33,128 bases of DNA, from contig CAZALH010000011.1 in NCBI GenBank assembly GCA_964486285.1, forward strand, positions 1-33,128, written 5' to 3'. Source of the stretch: JAIDVZ01 sp964486285. Lineage in GTDB: Bacteria; Verrucomicrobiota; Verrucomicrobiia; Opitutales; JAIRKQ01. A program made the position numbers and the translations under genes. The notes below the pieces were generated by a model. It had not been told where the DNA came from. It saw only the letters and a program-made list of their open reading frames with translations, and ran no database searches. Shown piece after piece: positions 23,904 to 32,107 of the stretch. How positions within the stretch are numbered: the stretch's first letter is position 1; each line of letters opens with the position of its first letter.

Positions 23904-24821
23904 TCAAAAACTACACTCTGCAGCTAATGAATACCAAAGCATTTGTTTTACTCCTTTATGTGAAGCCCATCCAGTAAAATTTGTCCAACTTAATCCGTTA
24001 TTGCCATTTGTTTCGAAATTAATGCCTGTTTTGATTTTGGCATGTTCATTCAGAGCATACACTAGATGTAATTTTGTGCCACCGTATATATAGCCTTTAT
24101 GGCCATTAATTGTTCCCCAAGTTGGGTTATGGTACCAAAATGTATTTGTCCAATTTACACCATATGGTTTTTCAGCATGATCAAATCCTAAATAAGAGTC
24201 AGCTAAAATATAGGAGTGTTGTAGTCCGATTTTATCAAGATCATATTTAAAAAATAAATGTCCCACTGTTGCGAATTCTTTGAAATCGAAGTTGTAGGAT
24301 ACACAAATAGTTGGTCGAAAGATAACATTTGCCCAAGCACTTACAAAGATTTCATTAGCGTTTTCTTTTAATCCAATATTTAGCATATGGTGAGATGCTT
24401 CATAAAATGAATGATTTAATTCGTTCATTTTGGGATAATAAAAGTGAAAATATCCGCAATAAATAGATAATTTTTCAGTAATATTATGTTCATAACCAAT
24501 ATATGGAACAAAGACATCAAAGGATGCTTCAAATTGTTCATGAAATAAGTTAGCTATTGTTTCTCCTGATGTTTTGGATGTCTCTAATTCTGAACGTGAC
24601 CGTAGCCCTGCATGTAATTTACCATGCTTAGTAGGATATGAAAAGTCAGTAAATGTAGTAAATATTGATTGCCCTAATTTCCTTCCGCGATGTACATATT
24701 CTGATTCGTAACCACATTCAGACAATATATGTAATTTAGGGGATTGGTTGTCTTTGGCAAATAAAGTTAAGATACACAATACTATCAAGCTAGATAGAGA
24801 AATATATTTAATAACATTCAT
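23904..24821 (-). CDS. Outer-membrane beta-barrel protein
   Basis: A 305-residue protein with a signal peptide (residues ~1-23, ...LCILTLFAKD). It has alternating aromatic and polar strands throughout and a C-terminal strand ending AAECSF, the terminal Phe read by the BAM complex. YESEYVHRGRKLGQSIF near the N-terminus resembles the opening of putative porins of the TorF-like group seen in environmental Gram-negatives. Pore or adhesin roles cannot be separated from sequence. It is transcribed away from the phage cassette that begins 384 bases beyond its start. Confidence 0.75.
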   Translation of the reverse strand: MNVIKYISLSSLIVLCILTLFAKDNQSPKLHILSECGYESEYVHRGRKLGQSIFTTFTDFSYPTKHGKLHAGLRSRSELETSKTSGETIANLFHEQFEASFDVFVPYIGYEHNITEKLSIYCGYFHFYYPKMNELNHSFYEASHHMLNIGLKENANEIFVSAWANVIFRPTICVSYNFDFKEFATVGHLFFKYDLDKIGLQHSYILADSYLGFDHAEKPYGVNWTNTFWYHNPTWGTINGHKGYIYGGTKLHLVYALNEHAKIKTGINFETNGNNGLSWTNFTGWASHKGVKQMLWYSLAAECSF

Positions 24822-25023
24822 CTTAAGGTAAGTTCTTGTTCAATTATTAAACCTTAAATAAAATAAAAGAAAATTTTTAAAAATTTTTCTGAAAAAATTT
24901 TTTTAACTTTTGCCTTTCATAAAAAACTTTGTTTCGATTGTTTCTATATTTTAAATCAGTAATTTTGAGTTTTAAGATAACGTTGTAATTGTTGGATAAA
25001 GGAAAGTGTTTGAGGTGTCTAAA

Positions 25024-25051
25024 TTGTTGTTAAATAAATTAGTGTTATAAT
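25024..25051 (+). promoter_or_regulatory. Sigma70-like promoter, distal
   Basis: TTGTTG (25024-25029), a 16-base spacer and the consensus TATAAT (25046-25051). It would give a leader of about 145 bases before the first phage gene. Consensus matches are common in AT-rich DNA, so this is a candidate only. Confidence 0.4.
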
Positions 25052-25157
25052 AGATTTTTATCTGTATTTACACGCTTTTTAATTAAAAAATCACTACATA
25101 AAAAATTATCAAATCAATCAAGTTGCACAAATTGATCTAATGCATCCAACTCTATAT

Positions 25158-25185
25158 TTGTGATATGTAAAAAATTTGTTATAAT
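25158..25185 (+). promoter_or_regulatory. Sigma70-like promoter, proximal
   Basis: TTGTGA (25158-25163), a 16-base spacer and the consensus TATAAT (25180-25185). The expected transcript start is about 12-15 bases before the ATG at 25206, a very short leader with no clear Shine-Dalgarno. It has the same layout as the distal candidate. Confidence 0.45.
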
Positions 25186-25205
25186 TTTGCTAAAAAACAA
25201 ATCCT

Positions 25206-25481
25206 ATGTCGAAAAAACAAAAACAGGAGCAAATTAAAAATATTACGAGAAATATCGTAATAGATCAATTATTAGCATCTGAGCCAGCTACTTTAAGTAC
25301 TGAAACCTTATTAAAGGGCATTCAGTGCAGCTTTGAAGATTATACTTTAGAAGATTTATTAGAGTTATTAGACGAACTGCTTAATAATAAAGAAGTTTTG
25401 AAAATTTTTGATGTGGAAAGTGGGGCGCGTTTTAAATTATCTATTATTCCAGATAAAAATTTCGAGGAGGAGGATTTTTAA
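25206..25481 (+). CDS. Small phage protein, winged-helix-like (VpaChn25_0724 position)
   Basis: A 91-residue protein with a charged N-terminus (MSKKQKQEQIKN) and helices LLASEPATLSTETLLKGIQ and TLEDLLELLDELLNNKEVL, then a short strand pair. This looks like a small winged-helix protein. In Mu-like phages a protein of this size and style (VpaChn25_0724 family) lies two genes before the terminase. Function is not established. It shares TAATG with the next gene. Confidence 0.6.
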   Translation: MSKKQKQEQIKNITRNIVIDQLLASEPATLSTETLLKGIQCSFEDYTLEDLLELLDELLNNKEVLKIFDVESGARFKLSIIPDKNFEEEDF

Positions 25482-25795
25482 TGTCTGATTTTCAGGAACA
25501 TCTTAAACGTATAAAATTATCACGTGAACGTGCGGCAGAAATTTTGAAGATTTGGTTATCAGCAGAAGAAGCTGCTGTAGCATCTTTAGCATTTGCTTGG
25601 GAACGTTTGTTTGATACATTATGCAACAATGAGGATATTTCATTGTCTGATTTGAATACTATTAGCGGGGTAATACAGAAATTATCTGCAGTATACAACA
25701 GTATTAAGCAAAATAAAGATGGTGATAAAGAAGAATCTATCATTTCTCCGGAAGAGGTAATTAAACGTGCGGAAGAACAATTAAAACTGCTATAA
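25481..25795 (+). CDS. Probable small terminase subunit-like protein
   Basis: A 104-residue all-helical charged protein directly upstream of the large terminase, overlapping it (TAATG). The position and size are those of Mu gp27/DUF3486 or other small terminase subunits, although I cannot see a clear DUF3486 signature. It has a very strong ribosome site, AGGAGGAGGATTTTT, ending just before the ATG. Role as DNA-recognition subunit is inferred from context. Confidence 0.6.
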   Translation: MSDFQEHLKRIKLSRERAAEILKIWLSAEEAAVASLAFAWERLFDTLCNNEDISLSDLNTISGVIQKLSAVYNSIKQNKDGDKEESIISPEEVIKRAEEQLKLL

Positions 25796-27192
25796 TGAAT
25801 CAACGTTCTACATTTTTTCTTCCATATCAAAAGAAGTGGATATGTGATAATTCTCGCATGAAGATCCTGGAAAAATCACGTCAAATAGGAATGACGTTAG
25901 CAACTTCTTATCGTTTAGTCTGTTGTCATGTAGCTAATCAAAATAAACGAGACTCATGGGTATGTTCACGAGATGAATTACAAGCAAAATTATTTGTTAA
26001 TGATTGTAAAAATATTGCCAATATTTTGCAAGGTGTTGCTTTTTGTAGTAAAGTTAATTTAATTGATGTTAATTCTCGTTCATCTTCATTTTCATTAACA
26101 TTTGCTAATGGGTCATCAATTAATTCTTTATCTTCAAATGCAGATGCACAAGCTGGGAAGCGTGGTACCCGTATATTAGATGAATTTGCGTTACATTCAG
26201 AACCGAGACAATTATTCATTGTTTCGCTGCCTGGAATTACTTGGGGTGGACAATTAGAAATTTTATCTACACACCGCGGCTCAAATAATTTCTTTAATCA
26301 GCTAATTAATGAAATCAAAGAAAATGGTAATCCTAAACATTTTTCTCATCACAAAGTGACATTAGAAGATGCACTTGAACAAGGTTTTTTAAAAAAACTA
26401 CAGGATAAGTTGCCACTTGATGACCCTAGAAAAGATATGTCAAATGGTGATTATTTTGACTATATAAAATCTGAATGTCCAGATGAAGATTCATTTTTAC
26501 AGGAATATATGTGTCAACCTAGTGATGATAGGTCAGCATTCTTGTCATATGAATTAATTAGTTCATGTGAATATTCTGTTTACGATGTATGGGAATGCAT
26601 CCCTAGTAAGTTTCACTCAATAACAGGTGATTGTTTTTTGGGGATAGATGTGGGTAGAGCGCATGACTTAACCGTAATGTGGCTATTAGAGAAGCAACAA
26701 GATGTATTATACACGAGATATATAGTGTGTCTAAAAAATGAAACATTTTCGAGGCAGGAACAAATTTTGAGTGAGTTTAAACGCATACCATCATTGCGTA
26801 GAATTTGTATAGATTGTACAGGGATAGGTAGACAATTTTATGAAAGGGCGTGTGAAAGCTTTGGAAACAACAGGGTCGAAGGAGTAAATTTTACAAATAC
26901 TGTTAAAGAACAGTTAGCTTATTCTGTTCGTACGGCATTTGAAGATTGTTCTATAAGAATTCCAAGTGATGACGGTATTCGTGCAGATTTACGAGCGATT
27001 AAGCGCGAAACTACTTTCGCTGGAAATATTCGTTTCGCTGCAGATCGTGGCAAAAATGGTCATGCTGACCGTTTTTGGGCATTGGCCTTAGCTTTACATG
27101 CATATTCAGATATAAAAAGCAATAACATCCCTTTCTTCGAAACTATTGAAAGGGGGTATCTTACGAGGAAATTTCAGTATTCTAAACTATGA
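25795..27192 (+). CDS. Phage terminase large subunit (Mu gp28-like)
   Basis: A 465-residue packaging motor. The N-terminal ATPase has FFLPYQKKWI and the variant Walker A KSRQIGMT (27-34), with Walker B RILDEFA (126-132). The C-terminal RNase H-like nuclease has acidic residues in GIDVGRAHD (Asp285), ICIDCTGIG (Asp340) and GHADRFWALALALHA. All catalytic motifs are present, so it is likely active. It overlaps the portal gene by 4 bases (ATGA). Confidence 0.93.
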   Translation: MNQRSTFFLPYQKKWICDNSRMKILEKSRQIGMTLATSYRLVCCHVANQNKRDSWVCSRDELQAKLFVNDCKNIANILQGVAFCSKVNLIDVNSRSSSFSLTFANGSSINSLSSNADAQAGKRGTRILDEFALHSEPRQLFIVSLPGITWGGQLEILSTHRGSNNFFNQLINEIKENGNPKHFSHHKVTLEDALEQGFLKKLQDKLPLDDPRKDMSNGDYFDYIKSECPDEDSFLQEYMCQPSDDRSAFLSYELISSCEYSVYDVWECIPSKFHSITGDCFLGIDVGRAHDLTVMWLLEKQQDVLYTRYIVCLKNETFSRQEQILSEFKRIPSLRRICIDCTGIGRQFYERACESFGNNRVEGVNFTNTVKEQLAYSVRTAFEDCSIRIPSDDGIRADLRAIKRETTFAGNIRFAADRGKNGHADRFWALALALHAYSDIKSNNIPFFETIERGYLTRKFQYSKL

Positions 27193-28421
27193 AAACAGTT
27201 TCACAGATTTCAGAAATTCGGGTCAAGCATTCTTTGCGAGCACGATTTAATCCAATAAAAACATTAACACCAGATTCGCTATCAACAATGTTGGATGAAT
27301 TTTCTGCGGGTTATTTAAGATCTGCAGCACTTACATGGGATGCAATAGAACATCGTGATGACGTGATTTTTGGTGTAGCAATGAAGCGTAAAAAATCAAT
27401 ATCGCGACTAAATTGGGAGGTTTTAACAATTGATGACACAGATATTGCAAAAAGACAGCAAGCAGCTTTGGTATATTTTTACAATAATTTAACAGCAACA
27501 AATGCATGTGATAGTAATGAGTGTGGTGGATTTAGTTTGCTTGTTAGACAAATGATGGATGCTATTGGGAAAAAGTATGCTATCCACGAAATTATATTTA
27601 ATCTTAGTGAAGGTAAAAATAGCACAGACATGCAAATTACTGCTAATTTTCGGTTTGTTCCGTTATGGTTTTTTGAGAATCGTGATGGCAAGTTAAAACT
27701 ATTATTAAACGAGGGATCGACAGAAGGTGTTGAACTTGAACCAGGTGCATGGCTTATAACAGTTGGTGATGGACTAATGGAAGCATGCTCAATTGCATAT
27801 TTATTTAAACATTTGCCATTGCGAGATTGGTTAGTGTACTGTGAACGTAATGGTATGCCAGGAGTGAAAGGTGTAACCGATGCACCTCCAAATTCACAAC
27901 AATGGGAATGTGCTCGTGAAGCTGTTGAAGATTTTGGGGCAGAATTTCATGCCCTAATGTCGCGTGGTACTGATATTGAAGCCATTGATTTATCTGCGAG
28001 TGGACAGTTGCCATATCCTGCATTGATTGATCGAATGGATCGCGCGATTGCCGCTTTATGGCGTGGTTCGGATCTCGCAACTTTATCGCGTTCAAATGGT
28101 ACTGGTGCTTCATTACAAGCAGATGAAACTTCTATTTTAGAAGCAGACGATGCAGCAATGATTTCTGAAACGCTTAATGCACAAGTTGATAAATTTGTAT
28201 TGAAGCATTTATTTGGAGATGAACCAATTAAGGCGTATATTCGGTTAATTCCAAGTATTAGGAAAAACATTAAAGATGAAATTTCACTGTATCGTGATTT
28301 GTATGATATTGGTGTACCTCTTGCATTATCGGATATACGTGAACGTTTCAATCTGCCGATGCCTACAGAGGAAGATATTTTATTAAGTAAAAACAAAAAT
28401 TCTGGGGTTGATCATGAATGA
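27189..28421 (+). CDS. Phage portal protein, DUF935 (Mu gp29-like)
   Basis: A 410-residue protein. LTPDSLSTMLDEFSAGYLRS, then ERDD-like HRDDVIFGVAMKRKKSI and LNWEVLTID, are the DUF935 opening. VPLWFFENRDGKL, the central WLVYCERNGMPGVKG and AIAALWRGSDLATLSR fit the family. It forms the dodecameric vertex through which DNA enters. It overlaps the protease gene by 8 bases. Confidence 0.92.
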   Translation: MKTVSQISEIRVKHSLRARFNPIKTLTPDSLSTMLDEFSAGYLRSAALTWDAIEHRDDVIFGVAMKRKKSISRLNWEVLTIDDTDIAKRQQAALVYFYNNLTATNACDSNECGGFSLLVRQMMDAIGKKYAIHEIIFNLSEGKNSTDMQITANFRFVPLWFFENRDGKLKLLLNEGSTEGVELEPGAWLITVGDGLMEACSIAYLFKHLPLRDWLVYCERNGMPGVKGVTDAPPNSQQWECAREAVEDFGAEFHALMSRGTDIEAIDLSASGQLPYPALIDRMDRAIAALWRGSDLATLSRSNGTGASLQADETSILEADDAAMISETLNAQVDKFVLKHLFGDEPIKAYIRLIPSIRKNIKDEISLYRDLYDIGVPLALSDIRERFNLPMPTEEDILLSKNKNSGVDHE

Positions 28422-29169
28422 GTTAGGATGGATTAAGCTTGTTGAATTTGGTGAATATCAACATTCTAAAGGGTTACAAATAGTTGATATTAATTCAGCG
28501 GAAGCAATGATCGAATATTTTCGATCACTACGTGGAAAATTTATGAGAAAGTTTATTGGTTTGCCAATTTATATTGGGCATCCAGATGATCCGGATTATA
28601 ACGAATTTCGTGATAAAACTGTCTACGGTCGAATCGAAGATATGAAGATAGAAAATAATGCCTTATGGATACTATCTAGTTGGACAGAAATAGGTAAGAA
28701 AATTTTTAATAATAAATTTTTAAGATATTTATCTCCAAGATGGATGATGAAACAAATATCTGATAAGGTATTTTCTCCAATACGATTGATATCAGTTGGA
28801 CTTACCAACCATCCAAATTTACGGTGCAACAATACAATTGATCATACTGGTGAATTATATGAAATGAACAGTGATGATGCATTGTTAGAATTTGTTGATA
28901 GTGAGGAAGTTAAAAATGATACTGCGGGTGATTTAGATTCAAATTTGGAGAATTGCGTACAGGATAATAAGAACTTAAATAACACAAGAGATACAGCAGT
29001 TACATTGCATACTTCTTCACTAACGGATGGGATTATTCGTAGTCAGGTGGAGCTGACACGAGGCGATAAGATTTTGAAGCTAGTATATGAGCATATGGCT
29101 TCTTCAAAAGACAGTTACCAAACATCATGGATGGTAATTAAACGGCAAAATCCAAGGTTATTTAAATAA
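28414..29169 (+). CDS. Phage head maturation protease/scaffold (Mu gpI-like)
   Basis: A 251-residue protein; I prefer the ATG at 28414 (GGGG upstream) over a TTG two codons earlier. The N-terminal ~150 residues are protease-like: GLPIYIGHPDDPDY (His), YGRIEDMKIENNALWI, RYLSPRWMM and ISVGLTNHPNLR, which is the Mu I-type pattern. The C-terminal ~100 residues are polar and probably the scaffold. Mu gp30/F (minor head protein), which usually lies between portal and protease, is missing. Confidence 0.85.
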   Translation: MNELGWIKLVEFGEYQHSKGLQIVDINSAEAMIEYFRSLRGKFMRKFIGLPIYIGHPDDPDYNEFRDKTVYGRIEDMKIENNALWILSSWTEIGKKIFNNKFLRYLSPRWMMKQISDKVFSPIRLISVGLTNHPNLRCNNTIDHTGELYEMNSDDALLEFVDSEEVKNDTAGDLDSNLENCVQDNKNLNNTRDTAVTLHTSSLTDGIIRSQVELTRGDKILKLVYEHMASSKDSYQTSWMVIKRQNPRLFK

Positions 29170-29205
29170 TATTTATTAATTTAACCTAACATGGGACATG
29201 TTATT

Positions 29206-29619
29206 ATGAAAAGATTAATATTATCAAATATTGCAGAAGGTACTCACGCAGGAAATATTACAAAGCATGCAGCGAGTGCAATTACACAAAAATATTTATT
29301 AGGTAAGTTGCAAAGTAACAATAAAATTGCAGTATCTAACTCGACAGATACCCCGATCGGAGTAATTACTGATGAAGCTGCAGAAGCAGATGATATCGTC
29401 AATGTCGCATTACTCGGTAGTAATGATACTTTGAAAATGACAGCAGATGGAGAAATTGCTGCAGGTGCGATTGTGGTAACATCAGATAGTGGAAAAGTTA
29501 AAGAACTTCCTACGCAAAGTGGTACGTATTTACAAGTTGGTATGGCTCTTAATACGGCAACTAGCGGAGGAATTGTGGAATGTGTAAGCTGCGTACCAGT
29601 GCAATTAGTAAGGGCATAA
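29206..29619 (+). CDS. Capsid decoration protein, DUF2190-like
   Basis: A 137-residue protein from the ATG at 29206, which has GGGA 10-13 bases upstream; an ATG at 29191 is possible. It is a beta-rich small protein with DTPIGVITDEA, VNVALLGSNDTLKMTADGEI and YLQVGMALNTATSGG. This is the layout of DUF2190 head-stabilising proteins placed just before the major capsid gene. Confidence 0.8.
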   Translation: MKRLILSNIAEGTHAGNITKHAASAITQKYLLGKLQSNNKIAVSNSTDTPIGVITDEAAEADDIVNVALLGSNDTLKMTADGEIAAGAIVVTSDSGKVKELPTQSGTYLQVGMALNTATSGGIVECVSCVPVQLVRA

Positions 29620-29656
29620 GATAAAAATATGATTAAATTTAATGGAATTTTATAAT

Positions 29657-30619
29657 ATGAGTAATGTAGAAATTTTACCAAAAGACGATGGGTTTCAGGA
29701 CTGCGGATTAGTGTGTGCTGCTAATGAGGCACGTTTTACAGCTGCTAATTATTCGGAGCCACTAACAGCATTTACTGTAGGATGGAAAGATTCTGAAAAA
29801 ATTGAAGAATTATTAAATTTTGTTGCGCCTGTTGTTCCAGTAGCACGTCGTTTTGAATTCAAAGTCGCTGATAATTCTGAACCATTTTTATCGGAAACCG
29901 ATGATATTCGAGCAATTGGATCAGCATTTAAGCGTGTAGAATTTACAGGAACATCTGTTACATCTAAAACTTATAATAAAGGACTAACAATTCGCGTTGA
30001 CCATGATGATGTTGCTGGTGATGATTGGCGAGAAAGGTATGTACAATTATTGCTACAAAGGCTATATCGAAATGAATTACGACGTGCTATTTCAGCGTTA
30101 AGCGGGAATGCATCTTCTGCAGAATATACATGGAGTAAAACTACTGGAAACCCTAATCCAGATGCTGATATTCGTACTGAACTTGAAGCTGCTACTAATG
30201 CAACAGGTGTCCGTCCAAATCGTATAATTTTTGGTGAAGGTGCTTGGGATATTAGATGCGACGCATATGACTTTCAAAATAATGCTGGAGCTAATCGTGC
30301 TGCTGGGCTCTCTTTAGAAGAGTTAGCGCGTAAGTTATTTGTTGATGAAGTACGTGTTATGGGTGCGCGGTATCAAGATGCTTCATCAAAAACGGCGATC
30401 CTTGGAAATGAAATATATGTTTTTTTCACAAAAAATGAAATAATGAAGGATGAACCTGCTAATATTAAGCGGTTTGTAACTCCTATAGATGGAGGAAGTA
30501 CATTCCGTGTTTATGTTGATGAACACAGTAAATTTAGTGATATTACTGTAGAACATTATAGTAATATAGTAATTACTTCTGCTGCTGGTATTCACAAACT
30601 AGCGGTGAAAGCTTCTTAA
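29657..30619 (+). CDS. Major capsid protein (HK97-fold, Mu-like group)
   Basis: A 320-residue protein; the ATG at 29657 has GGA 10 bases upstream, and an ATG at 29642 is an alternative. Features are FVAPVVPVARRFEFKVA, the E-loop region with FKRVEFTGTSVTSKTYNKGL, LTIRVDHDD, a long helix RERYVQLLLQRLYRNELRRA, and a C-terminal A-domain with GNEIYVFFTKN and RVYVDEHSKF. No delta domain is seen, so maturation may affect only the scaffold. It is followed by a 169-base non-coding stretch holding a stem-loop. Confidence 0.88.
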   Translation: MSNVEILPKDDGFQDCGLVCAANEARFTAANYSEPLTAFTVGWKDSEKIEELLNFVAPVVPVARRFEFKVADNSEPFLSETDDIRAIGSAFKRVEFTGTSVTSKTYNKGLTIRVDHDDVAGDDWRERYVQLLLQRLYRNELRRAISALSGNASSAEYTWSKTTGNPNPDADIRTELEAATNATGVRPNRIIFGEGAWDIRCDAYDFQNNAGANRAAGLSLEELARKLFVDEVRVMGARYQDASSKTAILGNEIYVFFTKNEIMKDEPANIKRFVTPIDGGSTFRVYVDEHSKFSDITVEHYSNIVITSAAGIHKLAVKAS

Positions 30620-30694
30620 AGCTTGGTAATTTTTCTTAATTTACTGAAATATTAATAATTAAGAATGTATCGATAATATAAATATAAGCGATTT

Positions 30695-30769
30695 TAGCTG
30701 TTCCAATAGGCAACCTTCCAGCTCTCACACAATATACTATTAATATTTGTTGTTATATTGGAACGGCTG
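30695..30769 (+). other. Large stem-loop between major capsid and gp36-like genes
   Basis: Arms TAGCTGTTCCAATA (30695-30708) and TATTGGAACGGCTG (30756-30769) pair over 14 bp in plus-strand RNA, including two G-U pairs that would be mismatches on the opposite strand. The 47-base loop contains a second smaller fold (ACAATAT with ATATTTGT, one bulge). No T-tract follows, so it is not a simple terminator. The right foot ends 20 bases before the next gene's ATG. Confidence 0.5.
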
Positions 30770-30788
30770 TTCAAACGATAGGTATTTT

Positions 30789-31250
30789 ATGGCATCATGG
30801 ATAGAAATAAAGGTAACGGATTTGTATGATTATTTAGCTTCATCTCAAGTAGATATTTTAAGAAAACGTATATTATCAGCTGGGCAAGAAGATCCATTAA
30901 ACGACATTATAAACGATGTTACTGCGCGTGTGCGTGCAGAAATTAGTGGTAATGTGCGCAATGTATTAAGTTCAAATAAGTTAGAGATTCCAGCAGATTT
31001 AAAAAGTACGGCGTGTTATTTGATATTAGAATGTGCACAAAGTAGAATCCCTGCCCTGAAGTTAACAGATGACCAAATTAGATTAGCAGATGATGCTAGG
31101 GAATATTTGAAACGTATTTCATTGGGAGAAATTCCAGTTTCAGTGCCAGATGGTATGGAAAATCTCGACAGATTTAATCCAAATAAAGGTATTGAAGTAG
31201 TTACGTGTCGTGAACGCATAGCTAAGGGAATTAATTTAAGAGGGTTTTAG
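30789..31250 (+). CDS. Head completion protein, DUF1320/Mu gp36-like
   Basis: A 153-residue protein; I use the ATG at 30789 with TAGG upstream, not a farther start at 30747 inside the stem-loop arm. IKVTDLYDYLASSQVDILRK, NDIINDVTARVRAEISGNV and LEIPADLKSTACYLILECA follow the gp36 pattern of head-tail adaptors. The location after the major capsid gene also fits. The next gene begins 1 base after its stop. Confidence 0.75.
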   Translation: MASWIEIKVTDLYDYLASSQVDILRKRILSAGQEDPLNDIINDVTARVRAEISGNVRNVLSSNKLEIPADLKSTACYLILECAQSRIPALKLTDDQIRLADDAREYLKRISLGEIPVSVPDGMENLDRFNPNKGIEVVTCRERIAKGINLRGF

Positions 31251-31251
31251 T

Positions 31252-31704
31252 ATGATTAACGAGGGAATTTTAGAAAAATTTCAAATCAGCTTGGAAAAAT
31301 ATTTAAGTGGACTTAATGATTTTCGTTCAATTACTATTTTAAATCACAAACAGAGTGATCTTAATTCAATCGTAAAAAATTCATTAAGTGAAGGGCTAGG
31401 AATATCTATTGCAATTTTACCACCTAAACCAGTGGAAATAATTCCAAATGCGCCTGGGCCAGTGTTTAAGATGATAACTTGCGAAATCAAGGTCATTGAA
31501 AATTTAGCAATGAATGAAACATCTTATAGTGCAATGTATATAGCTGAGAAACTTATGGAGCATTTACATCTTTGGCATCCGCAAATTAACGATTGGAATG
31601 AAAAATTAATGCTAGCTGAAAATACCCCTTGGGATTTGAGCAAAGATGGACATCTTAATATAATAAGTATGCATTTCGAAACACATTGTTCATTAAAAGG
31701 ATGA
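31252..31704 (+). CDS. Tail-terminator-like phage protein
   Basis: A 150-residue alpha/beta protein. ILPPKPVEIIPNAPGPVF, ITCEIKVIENLAMNE and MYIAEKLMEHLHLWHP are typical of small head-tail joining or tail-terminator proteins (Mu gp37 position, DUF1834-like). Role from position and pattern; not certain. It is followed 3 bases later by the next gene. Confidence 0.65.
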   Translation: MINEGILEKFQISLEKYLSGLNDFRSITILNHKQSDLNSIVKNSLSEGLGISIAILPPKPVEIIPNAPGPVFKMITCEIKVIENLAMNETSYSAMYIAEKLMEHLHLWHPQINDWNEKLMLAENTPWDLSKDGHLNIISMHFETHCSLKG

Positions 31705-31707
31705 TTT

Positions 31708-32106
31708 ATGAAAATTTTAATTGGGGATGTTGTTTTGGCAGGTGGAGAAGAAGTTAATCAATCTCCATATGATATCAGTATTTTAAGCGAACGTGATGTT
31801 CAAACTGTTAAAACATTACGTGGGATAAATGCTAAAAGTTATGACAGAGGGAATCAAGTAACAACATTTGATTTTAAAGTAACACGTAAGCATGATTCTA
31901 TAGAAGCTGCTCAAGAGTTTATTTTGGGACATGCAGCAAATTTATATGAATTGGAAAGCTTTTTAACAGTAATTGAAGAACCTTCAGAAAAAACTTTTTA
32001 TCTATTAAATGCTGTCGTAAGTAGTGTCTATAGTACAATTACAGTTAATACTACTACGCACTTTTATCACATACTTGGTGGTCAATTTTCTACATCTATA
32101 GAGTAA
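31708..32106 (+). CDS. Unknown phage structural protein
   Basis: A 132-residue beta-rich protein, with DVVLAGGEEVNQSPYDISIL and VTTFDFKVTRKHDSIEAAQE, ending in IEEPSEKTFYLLNAVVS and a Thr-rich strand. No family recognised. It could be a small tail or neck component, since it sits between a tail-terminator-like gene and a fibre-like gene. Its stop (32106) is followed by the next ATG at 32108. Confidence 0.6.
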   Translation: MKILIGDVVLAGGEEVNQSPYDISILSERDVQTVKTLRGINAKSYDRGNQVTTFDFKVTRKHDSIEAAQEFILGHAANLYELESFLTVIEEPSEKTFYLLNAVVSSVYSTITVNTTTHFYHILGGQFSTSIE

Positions 32107-32107
32107 T

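Larger units (their letters stand above)
24822..25205. other. 384-base intergenic region between OMP gene and phage cassette
   Basis: Very AT-rich, with no frame that looks coding and no tRNA. Near the OMP gene there is a self-complementary A/T block (about 24870-24905, AAAATTTTTcTGAAAAAATTTT) that could be a weak terminator or just low complexity. Two promoter-like sequences facing the phage genes are listed separately. No recognisable attachment-site repeat can be named, since the right end of the element is outside the window. Confidence 0.6.

Noticed and set aside
24822..25205. Phage attachment site or Mu-type end
   Set aside because: No repeat or end motif can be identified without the right end of the element; A/T-rich similarity alone is not evidence.
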